This document shows positions 1-6,356 of a stretch of DNA of 14,435 bases, piece by piece (the stretch's first letter is position 1; every line of letters begins with the position of its first letter). Below the pieces are notes generated by a model that searched no databases, was not told where the DNA came from, and saw only the letters and a list, made by a program, of their open reading frames with translations. The translations under genes were made by a program, and so were the position numbers. Where the stretch lies: assembly GCA_946626535.1 (NCBI GenBank), contig CAMOUK010000033.1:1-14435 (forward strand), given 5' to 3'. Source of the stretch: an uncultured Caryophanales bacterium (GTDB lineage Bacteria > Bacillota_I > Bacilli_A > Acholeplasmatales > Anaeroplasmataceae).

Positions 1-51
1 AATAAAATTAAAATATATTCAGAAAACGAAATTCAAGTACTATTAAAATAA
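1..51 (+). CDS. Possible 3' end of an upstream gene (partial)
   Basis: Frame 1 is open from the window edge to a TAA at 49-51 and would encode a 16-residue C-terminus (NKIKIYSENEIQVLLK). The composition resembles the neighbouring proteins, and no terminator hairpin lies between this stop and the ribosome binding site at about 55-60, so it may be the last gene upstream in the same operon as the sensor pair. Sixteen open codons can occur by chance and no family can be recognised from them. Confidence 0.35.
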   Translation, partial: NKIKIYSENEIQVLLK

Positions 52-66
52 AAAAGGGTGAGTTTT

Positions 67-1677
67 ATGGCTAACAAAAGAAGAATAATTCTATATGTTG
101 TAGCTTTTGCTTTGGTTTTATTTTATGTTATACTTGAATTTTTTCTTTCTAAATCAAATTCAGAGGATTTGCCAAGTATTTATGCTTCAGTTCAAAGATT
201 GAAATCTATTACATACATTAGTTTCATTTCAATTTACATGTTTTATTTAAATTCAAAATTAAATGACAAAAGAATTATTAGAAGTATGATGATAATTTCA
301 ATGCTACTTATATTTTGGCATATTATGAAAATTACAAGATGGGATATGACTAATGATCCTAAAACAACTAATTTTTTCTGGTATTTATTTTATATTCCCA
401 TTATATTTATCCCAATTTCTTATTTGTATTTATTTACATCATTATCATTTTTCCATACAAAAAAGAAGCGTGCTATAATAACAACAATCCTATTAATAGG
501 TACATTATTAAGTGCTTTAGTTATAACTAATAATTTTCATAATTTAGTATTTATTATCAATAAAACAAATCCATCTAAATACACCTATAATTTTGGTTAT
601 TTTATAGTAGTTGGATATTGTGCAATCATTTCAATTATTGCCGCAACTATGGGAGTAATTGGAGCCTTTAGAGTTAAATCACTAACTAAAAAAGGTATAA
701 TGTGGTTATGCTTAGAAATATTAGGAATTCTTATATATTTTGTTTTATATGCCCTAAATATTGTAACTGAAATCGACCCAATTGACGATTTAACAGCTGC
801 AACTACAATTTTCTTATTATTATTTAATAATACAATGATATATGCAGGTGTATTACCTGTATCCTTAGAGCATAGAAAAATATTTTATAAATCACATCTA
901 GCATTAGTTATTACTGATGAAAATGGCCATATTTATGATAAGACTAAATATTTAAGTAATATCAATGAGGAAACAATTAAATTAATGGAGGATAAAAATT
1001 CATTATTAAAAGGTAATATATCTATAACTAAAAAGAAAATAAAAGCTGGATATATTTATTATGAAAGAGATTTAGAATCTATTATTAATTTAAGAAAAGA
1101 AATTGAAGAAAATAAAAAGAATCTTGAATCAAGAATTGAATTAAAGCTTAAAACAAAGGAATTAAAGGAAGAAATCATCAAAAATCAATATCGTAATGAT
1201 GTTTTTGATAAATTTAATAATAAAGTTAAAGAAGTAACAAATGATATTAAACAAATTGAAGAATCAGATTTAGATAATAAAACTAAAATAAAAGAAATAA
1301 GTCTTATTTTAATTTATTTAAAAAGAGCATGTTTATTTTCAGTTTTTAATGATTCTGATGAAATAAGATCTACATCAGATTTGACATTAGCATTACATGA
1401 ATTAATTGAATATTTAAAAAAATTAGATATGAATTGTAATATCTTATTTACAGAAAATGAATTATCTAATAGTGCTATATTAGCTATTTATGTTGAGGTT
1501 TATTCTTTTATTGTTATAGCAAGAAAGAATAATTATAAAAATTTATTTATCAGAGTAGTAAAAGTATCAGATAATATAGAAATTGTATTATCAATAAATA
1601 ACGCTAATTATATTGAGGGATTAGAATCTCAGATAATTGAAGATGGTACACTTATAGCAAAGAAGGTGATTAGCTAA
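67..1677 (+). CDS. 7TM-type membrane sensor with degenerate (pseudo) histidine kinase half
   Basis: Likely a membrane receptor of the 'histidine kinase N-terminal 7TM region' type. I start it at ATG 67 (536 aa), because the AAGGGTGAG just upstream acts as the ribosome binding site and overlaps the alternative GTG at 58. About eight hydrophobic segments fill residues 7-263, with the family-like TNNFHNLVF stretch near 154-162. A degenerate PAS-like segment follows (about 277-340), then a Lys/Glu-rich coiled coil (about 338-375). The part equivalent to the HisKA_3/ATPase region (about 375-536) has no usable phospho-acceptor: by my alignment to the next gene, Phe380-Asp381 stand where His-Asn stand there. 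No N box, DxG or GxG ATP-binding motif is visible. It overlaps the next gene by one base (TAATG), so the two are probably made together. I infer a ligand-sensing partner without its own kinase activity; the ligand is unknown. Confidence 0.75.
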   Translation: MANKRRIILYVVAFALVLFYVILEFFLSKSNSEDLPSIYASVQRLKSITYISFISIYMFYLNSKLNDKRIIRSMMIISMLLIFWHIMKITRWDMTNDPKTTNFFWYLFYIPIIFIPISYLYLFTSLSFFHTKKKRAIITTILLIGTLLSALVITNNFHNLVFIINKTNPSKYTYNFGYFIVVGYCAIISIIAATMGVIGAFRVKSLTKKGIMWLCLEILGILIYFVLYALNIVTEIDPIDDLTAATTIFLLLFNNTMIYAGVLPVSLEHRKIFYKSHLALVITDENGHIYDKTKYLSNINEETIKLMEDKNSLLKGNISITKKKIKAGYIYYERDLESIINLRKEIEENKKNLESRIELKLKTKELKEEIIKNQYRNDVFDKFNNKVKEVTNDIKQIEESDLDNKTKIKEISLILIYLKRACLFSVFNDSDEIRSTSDLTLALHELIEYLKKLDMNCNILFTENELSNSAILAIYVEVYSFIVIARKNNYKNLFIRVVKVSDNIEIVLSINNANYIEGLESQIIEDGTLIAKKVIS

Positions 1678-2828
1678 TGGATATTTTTATTTCATTATTA
1701 TCACTTACAACGCTAGCCTTTGGTACTTATGAATTACCAAAATATTTAAGTAAATCAAAATGGTATAGATTCTTTACTGAGATATTCTTATTAATATTTA
1801 ATGTTGTTATTATTTTATTACATGTATCATTTGTTATATTAGGCACTGATTTAGGCGATTATAAAATTATTTTTATAGCCTTACCTTGTGTATATTTCTT
1901 TTATTTAGTTTATTGTAAGATTCATTTTAGAAGTATTACATTATTCTCAATATATGAAGGCTTAAATGAATTAGATGAAGGAATAATGATTGCTAAAGGA
2001 AATCATGTTATATTCCAAAATGAAGCAATAGATAAATTGATTTATGATTTATTTAGAACGAGAATTAGAAATGATAAGGTTCTATTTAAAAGATTACTTG
2101 AAATACAAGATACATCAGTAAAATTTAAATCATTGATTTGTGTTAGATGCAATAATAGAATATATGCATTCTCAAGAGAAAATCTTGGTGATTCATATAT
2201 TGAAATTAATTCATCTGATGTTACTGAAGAGGTAATGCTTATTGACGAGCTTAAGGAAGTAACAAATGAATTAAATAATACAGAGGATGTATTAAATGAT
2301 TATTTAAATAATATTGAAAAGCTTGAATACGAAAAACAAAAGAATTTTATGTTGAATAAAATCCATAATGTTTTAAGCTACAAGATCAGTGTATTAAATA
2401 AGGAAGTAGTATCTAAATCAATATATGATAAAAAGATTTATGAGGAATTAAATGATTTAAATGCCGATTTCTTCGATTCAAATAAATTAATTCAAAATAG
2501 TATTAATGAATTAAATGGAGATTTAAATCCAATTGGAGCTAATGTTGAAGTAGAAGGTAATTGTCCATTTAGATTAACTACAGATGAATTGATATTTGAA
2601 ATAATTAGAGAAGCTACTACTAATGCGATATACCATGGTGATGCAACTAAAATATTAGTTACATTTAAGGATGAGCAATTAGAAATAACTAATAACGGAA
2701 AGCAAAATGCTGATTTTAAAAAGGGTAGAGGATTAACAATATTAGAACATCGATGCATGGAAAAGGGCTGGAGTGTTGAATTCAAGCCAGAGGATAACTT
2801 CAAAATAATTGTAAAATATGGGATGTGA
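1677..2828 (+). CDS. Membrane sensor histidine kinase (NarL/DesK-like, HPK7 type)
   Basis: A 383-aa kinase predicted to autophosphorylate and pass phosphate to the regulator encoded next. Three hydrophobic segments (about 3-20, 34-57, 63-83) are followed by a PAS-like stretch (about 92-185) and a coiled coil (about 184-225). The dimerisation/phospho-acceptor helix contains KIHNVLSYKI with His230; the neighbouring position, usually Asp or Glu in this class, is Asn231. The C-terminal GHKL ATPase shows an N box (REATTNAIYHG, Asn316), a G1-like TNNGK (339-342, Asn instead of the usual Asp) and a G2-like KGRGL (349-353). The start ATG lies in the stop of the preceding sensor gene (TAATG) with an AAGGTG ribosome binding site at 1663-1668, a sign of translational coupling. 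The ending TGA shows that UGA is a stop in this organism. The stimulus is unknown. Confidence 0.85.
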   Translation: MDIFISLLSLTTLAFGTYELPKYLSKSKWYRFFTEIFLLIFNVVIILLHVSFVILGTDLGDYKIIFIALPCVYFFYLVYCKIHFRSITLFSIYEGLNELDEGIMIAKGNHVIFQNEAIDKLIYDLFRTRIRNDKVLFKRLLEIQDTSVKFKSLICVRCNNRIYAFSRENLGDSYIEINSSDVTEEVMLIDELKEVTNELNNTEDVLNDYLNNIEKLEYEKQKNFMLNKIHNVLSYKISVLNKEVVSKSIYDKKIYEELNDLNADFFDSNKLIQNSINELNGDLNPIGANVEVEGNCPFRLTTDELIFEIIREATTNAIYHGDATKILVTFKDEQLEITNNGKQNADFKKGRGLTILEHRCMEKGWSVEFKPEDNFKIIVKYGM

Positions 2829-2834
2829 AATGAT

Positions 2835-3458
2835 ATGGTAAAGGTATTAATAGTTGAGGATCATGATATTTTAGCTGATTCCTTAAAAGGAATGTTAACA
2901 GCTGAATATGAGGTTTTAGGTGTAGTAAAGGACGCTAAATTAACATTATTATATTGTCAAAAATTTAATCCAGATTTAATCTTAATGGATGTCTTGACAG
3001 CAAATAATTCATCTGGAATTGATGCATGTAAGGATGTAAAAGCTAAATTCCCTGATATAAAGGTATTAATTATCACAGGCTTTGATGGTATGGGATATAT
3101 TAAACGTGGTGAGGAAGCAAAGGCTGATGGATATATTACTAAAGATAGACCAAAAGAAGAAATATTATCTGCCATAAAAAATGTAATGGAAGGTAAAAAG
3201 GTATTCCCTAATAATTCGGAAGATGAAACTGACAGCAATAATCTAACTAGCAAGGAACAAGAAGTATTATTTTATGTTTGTGAAGGACTAACTAGAGGTG
3301 AAATTGCTGATAAAATGTTTATTAGTGAAGCTACAGTAAAAACCCATTTAAGTAATTTGTTTTCTAAAACAAATACAAGAAATAGAACAGAACTTGCAAT
3401 ATTTGCGGTAACTAATGGATATGTTAAAAGTATAAATAATAAAAAGTCAGACATTTAA
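2835..3458 (+). CDS. Two-component response regulator, NarL/LuxR family
   Basis: A 207-aa DNA-binding response regulator. The receiver domain (1-120) has the acidic pair Glu8-Asp9, phospho-acceptor Asp52, the conserved Thr81 and Lys103. A short linker (121-136) leads to a LuxR-type helix-turn-helix (about 137-198) containing LTSKEQEVLFYVCEGL and the recognition-helix region ISEATVKTHLSNLFSKT, typical of GerE/NarL proteins. The gene begins six bases after the kinase stop and ends just before a terminator, so it is the last gene of the sensor operon and the expected phosphate target of the kinase. Its target promoters cannot be read from this window; autoregulation is possible but the operon promoter lies upstream of base 1. 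Confidence 0.93.
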   Translation: MVKVLIVEDHDILADSLKGMLTAEYEVLGVVKDAKLTLLYCQKFNPDLILMDVLTANNSSGIDACKDVKAKFPDIKVLIITGFDGMGYIKRGEEAKADGYITKDRPKEEILSAIKNVMEGKKVFPNNSEDETDSNNLTSKEQEVLFYVCEGLTRGEIADKMFISEATVKTHLSNLFSKTNTRNRTELAIFAVTNGYVKSINNKKSDI

Positions 3459-3464
3459 GAAAAT

Positions 3465-3489
3465 AGAGTATCGTTTGATACTCTTTTTT
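3465..3489 (+). terminator. Intrinsic terminator of the sensor operon
   Basis: An 8-bp perfect stem (AGAGTATC at 3465-3472, GATACTCT at 3477-3484) with a GTTT loop is followed by a run of Ts to 3489. It lies six bases after the response-regulator stop and separates that operon from the cardiolipin synthase promoter. Confidence 0.88.
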
Positions 3490-3517
3490 CGTTTATTCTA
3501 TAAAAAAATTCACATTT

Positions 3518-3546
3518 TTGGATTATAGGTAAAAAAAATATATAAT
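3518..3546 (+). promoter_or_regulatory. Sigma-A-type promoter for cardiolipin synthase
   Basis: TTGGAT (3518-3523) and a perfect TATAAT (3541-3546) are separated by 17 bases. An A-rich stretch (3501-3508) sits just upstream. Transcription would begin near 3553, giving a leader of about 37 nt before the TTG start. Confidence 0.75.
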
Positions 3547-3575
3547 ATAAATATAGTTATTTTCGATTTTTATAC

Positions 3576-3581
3576 GAGGAG
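3576..3581 (+). promoter_or_regulatory. Ribosome binding site that fixes the TTG start of cls
   Basis: GAGGAG is placed eight bases before the TTG at 3590. The next in-frame ATG would be residue 33, which would remove the first membrane segment, so the TTG is the supported start. Confidence 0.8.
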
Positions 3582-3589
3582 TTGATACA

Positions 3590-5164
3590 TTGAAAAAATT
3601 AATTAGAAATATATTATCTGGTTATTTATTAATTATATTTTTATTATTAGTTGAAGTATTAATATTATTAGTATTGCAATTTAATATGGATGATATAGTA
3701 GTTAATTTATTTGGCTTGGATAAGGCTAGTGATACAGTTACATTATTTGTAGCACTGGGATATATGGCCTTTAGAATTATAGGCTATATAATGGCTTTTA
3801 TTATTTTCTTTATAATATTAAATAAAGCTGAAAATCCAGAATTTAAAATTCCATGGCTTGTAGGAATATTATTGTTACCATTTTTCTTTTCAATTATATT
3901 TTTAATATTTGGTAATCATGGATTAAGAAAAAGAGATAAAAAAATAATTGAAGGATTTAAATCTAAATATGAAAAAGAATATATTATTGATGATAAAGTA
4001 GATTTAGGTACTGCATGTGGTACTTTTAAATATATTAATAATGTAATAGCTCTTGGATGTCATAATAAAAATAGGATTACATATTATAAAACAGGAGAAG
4101 AGTTCTTCCCTGAATTAATAGAATGCTTAAAAACTGCAAAAGAATTTATATTTATGGAATTCTTTATTATTGCAGATGGCAAATATTGGACAGAAGTAAA
4201 AAATATATTAATCGAAAAAGCAAAAGAAGGCGTTGAAATTAGATTAATATATGATGATATGGGCTGTGGTGGTACAATTGCTTCTAATACCGCAAGAAAG
4301 TTGAGAAAGCTTGGTATAGAGTGTTATAAATTCCATCCATTTAGACCTATATTATCTGGAATGTATAATAATCGTGATCATAGAAAGATTGTTATAATAG
4401 ATCATGAAATGGCATTTACAGGTGGTATGAATTTAGCTGATGAATATGGAAATGTAATTGAAAGATTTGGCTATTGGAAGGATACAATGATTAAAATTGA
4501 AGGTAGTGGAATTAATAATTTAATAATTACATTCCTACAAAATTTTGATTTATCATGCCATAAGATAAGCGATTATGATAAATATATTAAATATAAGTAT
4601 AAGGAATATGATACTAATGGTTATGTAATGCCATTTGGTGATGGACCTGGTGGTATTGATGATGCCTTAATTGGTGAACAAACATATATAAATATATTGC
4701 ATTACGCTAAGCATGAGGTATATATCTCAACTCCATATTTAGTTCCTACATATGGTTTAATTGATGCCCTAAGAAATGCGGCGACAAGAGGAGTAAAGGT
4801 TCATTTAATTGTACCTGGAATACCAGATAAGAAGCTTGTGTATAGAGTTGCTGAAACAAACTTTAGGTATTTAATGTCAGCTGGTGTAAAAATATATAGA
4901 TATAAGCCTGGCTTTAATCATATGAAATCAATAATAGCTGATGGTAAGCTAGCTATGGTTGGAACAATTAATTTTGATTTTAGAAGCTTAGTACACCATT
5001 ATGAATGTGGAGCTGTATTATATAAAACAGAATGTATGAAAGATATTCTAGAGGACTTTAAACAAATGCTATCAGTATCTGAAGAAGTACCTGCAAATTT
5101 CAAACCAAAGAACTTTACAAGACTTCTATGTGCAGTATTAAAAATAATAACTCCATTAATGTAA
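3590..5164 (+). CDS. cls: Cardiolipin synthase (phospholipase D family)
   Basis: A 524-aa membrane enzyme that condenses two phosphatidylglycerol molecules into cardiolipin and glycerol. Three hydrophobic segments lie in the N-terminal region (about 8-30, 52-78, 86-107). They are followed by two phospholipase-D-type catalytic halves, each with an HxKxxxxD motif: HRKIVIID (His264, Lys266, Asp271) and HMKSIIAD (His444, Lys446, Asp451). Both are followed by the usual G(G/T)xN context (GGMNLADEYGN, GTINFDFRS). The length is close to the roughly 480-510 aa typical of Firmicutes cardiolipin synthases. Translation starts at TTG 3590, supported by GAGGAG at 3576-3581. The gene forms its own unit, with promoter 3518-3546 and terminator 5170-5202. 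Which paralogue it is (ClsA/YwnE-like or other) cannot be decided here. Confidence 0.95.
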   Translation: MKKLIRNILSGYLLIIFLLLVEVLILLVLQFNMDDIVVNLFGLDKASDTVTLFVALGYMAFRIIGYIMAFIIFFIILNKAENPEFKIPWLVGILLLPFFFSIIFLIFGNHGLRKRDKKIIEGFKSKYEKEYIIDDKVDLGTACGTFKYINNVIALGCHNKNRITYYKTGEEFFPELIECLKTAKEFIFMEFFIIADGKYWTEVKNILIEKAKEGVEIRLIYDDMGCGGTIASNTARKLRKLGIECYKFHPFRPILSGMYNNRDHRKIVIIDHEMAFTGGMNLADEYGNVIERFGYWKDTMIKIEGSGINNLIITFLQNFDLSCHKISDYDKYIKYKYKEYDTNGYVMPFGDGPGGIDDALIGEQTYINILHYAKHEVYISTPYLVPTYGLIDALRNAATRGVKVHLIVPGIPDKKLVYRVAETNFRYLMSAGVKIYRYKPGFNHMKSIIADGKLAMVGTINFDFRSLVHHYECGAVLYKTECMKDILEDFKQMLSVSEEVPANFKPKNFTRLLCAVLKIITPLM

Positions 5165-5169
5165 AATGA

Positions 5170-5202
5170 GGAGCTGTGTAAAAACAGCTCCCTTTTATTT
5201 TT
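5170..5202 (+). terminator. Intrinsic terminator after cls
   Basis: An 8-bp perfect GC-containing stem (GGAGCTGT at 5170-5177, ACAGCTCC at 5184-5191) with a 6-nt loop is followed by CTTTTATTTTT. It starts six bases after the cls stop. Confidence 0.9.
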
Positions 5203-5251
5203 GTCTTAAAAATCATATGCTCAAATAAAAAATAAAAAAATTTTAAAAAAA

Positions 5252-5278
5252 TTAGCACTCTACTATTGACAGTGCCAA
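5252..5278 (+). promoter_or_regulatory. CIRCE operator 1 (HrcA site) over the hsp20 promoter
   Basis: The left arm TTAGCACTC (5252-5260) matches the CIRCE consensus perfectly. After a 9-base spacer, the right arm CAGTGCCAA (5270-5278) matches GAGTGCTAA at 7 of 9 positions. It overlaps the -35 box, so bound HrcA repressor should block RNA polymerase until heat shock. HrcA itself is not encoded in this window. Confidence 0.88.
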
Positions 5279-5293
5279 AAAATGTGATATACT
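5266..5293 (+). promoter_or_regulatory. Sigma-A-type promoter of the hsp20 operon
   Basis: A perfect TTGACA (5266-5271) is separated by 16 bases from TATACT (5288-5293), which is preceded by TGA at 5285-5287, giving an extended -10. An A/T tract (5231-5251) lies upstream. Transcription would start near 5300, between the two CIRCE-like operators. Confidence 0.8.
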
Positions 5294-5303
5294 ATAAGTG
5301 TAA

Positions 5304-5330
5304 TTGGCAGACGAAAGGTATGAGTGCCAA
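5304..5330 (+). promoter_or_regulatory. CIRCE-like operator 2 in the hsp20 leader
   Basis: TTGGCAGAC (5304-5312), a 9-base spacer and GAGTGCCAA (5322-5330) match the CIRCE architecture, with 6 of 9 and 8 of 9 consensus bases. The outermost arms are perfectly self-complementary (ATTGGCA at 5303-5309, TGCCAAT at 5325-5331). It begins 52 bp after operator 1, about five helical turns, and would lie at roughly +5 to +31 of the transcript. It could therefore act as a second HrcA site or as an RNA hairpin. Confidence 0.7.
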
Positions 5331-5349
5331 TAGAAAAGAGGAAACAAAA

Positions 5350-5727
5350 ATGAGAAATGATTTATACAGTTTAGTAAACGAATTTAACAATATGTTTTAT
5401 GATGGAGGCTACAAGGGATTCCCTTTAGATGTCATTGAAACAGAAAATGGATATACAGTAGTAGCCGAAATCCCAGGAGTTAAAAAGGAGGATATCCAAA
5501 TTGAATTTGAGGATGGTATTCTAGCTATTAGTGCTAAAAAGCCTAAGAAGGATAATAATACTAAATATCTAATCCATGAAAGAAATAACCAAAAGCTAAG
5601 AAGAACAATTAATTTTGGCGATATCAATGAGGATACAATTAAAGCATCTTATGAAAATGGTCTATTGATGGTTAATCTAACAGTTAAAAAAGAAGAAAAA
5701 ACTAAAAAGACTATTGAGATTCAATAA
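5350..5727 (+). CDS. Small heat shock protein, Hsp20 family (first copy)
   Basis: A 125-aa ATP-independent holdase that binds unfolding proteins in the cytoplasm. The start is ATG 5350, with AGAGGAA about seven bases upstream; the frame is open further upstream but there runs through the promoter and operators. A short N-terminal arm (1-24) precedes the alpha-crystallin domain (about 25-112), with the family signatures VVAEIPGVKKEDI and ASYENGLLMVNL. The C-terminal tail carries the I-x-I oligomerisation motif as IEI (122-124). It is the first gene of a two-gene Hsp20 operon under CIRCE control, so expression should rise on heat or protein-folding stress. Confidence 0.94.
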   Translation: MRNDLYSLVNEFNNMFYDGGYKGFPLDVIETENGYTVVAEIPGVKKEDIQIEFEDGILAISAKKPKKDNNTKYLIHERNNQKLRRTINFGDINEDTIKASYENGLLMVNLTVKKEEKTKKTIEIQ

Positions 5728-5753
5728 TTATAATATAGAAAGAGGGCTTGTTT

Positions 5754-6179
5754 ATGTATAATTTAGAATCTAAAAATAATAATAATTTAAGAAAGAATAA
5801 TAATTATTTAAGCGTATTTGATGAATTTGATGATTTCTTTAGCGATATGCTAGGAAAAGATATGAAGACAAATGTTGAGGAAACTGAAAACAATTATATT
5901 GTTACATCAGAAATCCCAGGGGTATCTAAGGAAAATATTAAAATAGACGCTAGTGATGATACACTAACAATTAGTGTTTCTAAGAAAACAACTAATAAGG
6001 ATGAAAAGAAAAATTACCTTGTAAAAGAAATTAGTGAATCAGCATTAACTAGATCATTCTATCTTGATGATATGGATGAGAATAATATAACTGCTAAAAT
6101 GGATAATGGTATTTTAACAATTACTGTTAATAAGCTAAAGGAAGTAAAGCCTGTAGCTAGAAAAATCACAATTGAGTAG
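5754..6179 (+). CDS. Small heat shock protein, Hsp20 family (second copy)
   Basis: A 141-aa second Hsp20, 26 bases downstream of the first and without its own promoter or an intervening terminator. AGAGGG at 5741-5746 is seven bases before ATG 5754; the TTG at 5748 is too close to it to be the start. It has a longer Asn-rich N-terminal arm (1-40, many AAT codons), an alpha-crystallin domain (about 39-127) with TSEIPGVSKENI and AKMDNGILTITV, and a terminal I-x-I motif ITI (138-140). It differs clearly from the first copy, so the two are diverged paralogues rather than a recent duplication. They may form mixed oligomers, which is an inference from co-expression only. It ends with TAG. Confidence 0.93.
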   Translation: MYNLESKNNNNLRKNNNYLSVFDEFDDFFSDMLGKDMKTNVEETENNYIVTSEIPGVSKENIKIDASDDTLTISVSKKTTNKDEKKNYLVKEISESALTRSFYLDDMDENNITAKMDNGILTITVNKLKEVKPVARKITIE

Positions 6180-6260
6180 ATAACTAAAGAAGAAGCTATT
6201 CAATTAATAAAACTGGCAATATTATTGAAAAATATTGTAAATACACGTACTTCTCCTTGT

Positions 6261-6289
6261 GGGTGGCCAAAGCCACCCGTTTTCTTTTT
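6261..6289 (+). terminator. Intrinsic terminator of the hsp20 operon
   Basis: A 7-bp GC-rich perfect stem (GGGTGGC at 6261-6267, GCCACCC at 6272-6278) with a CAAA loop is followed by GTTTTCTTTTT. It lies 81 bases after the second Hsp20 stop. Confidence 0.92.
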
Positions 6290-6321
6290 ATAAATAATTC
6301 TTTATTTATATTCTTTTTAGT

Positions 6322-6329
6322 GCTAAAAT
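6322..6329 (+). promoter_or_regulatory. Possible extended -10 promoter of the aminotransferase gene
   Basis: TGC-TAAAAT (6321-6329) resembles an extended -10 box. A -35 at the expected spacing is poor (TTTATT at 6301-6306). The preceding strong terminator means a promoter must lie somewhere in 6290-6345. Confidence 0.4.
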
Positions 6330-6356
6330 AAAAAAGTATTAAAAAGAGGTGCAAAT

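Noticed and set aside
5266..5349. N-terminal extension of the first Hsp20 by 28 residues
   Set aside because: It would start at a TTG that is itself the -35 box of the promoter and would translate the operator region. A proper ribosome binding site precedes ATG 5350.
6217..6237. Inverted repeat CAATATT / AATATTG with a 7-nt loop
   Set aside because: It is purely A/T and weak, has no T-run after it, and lies upstream of a much stronger terminator. Such repeats are expected by chance in DNA this AT-rich.
6180..6293. A 37-codon open frame directly continuing the second Hsp20 after its TAG stop
   Set aside because: The Hsp20 ends naturally with its I-x-I motif just before the TAG, the extension has no start codon or ribosome binding site and runs into the terminator hairpin. 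Open frames of this length occur by chance. It would be worth revisiting only if relatives conserve it or use TAG as sense.
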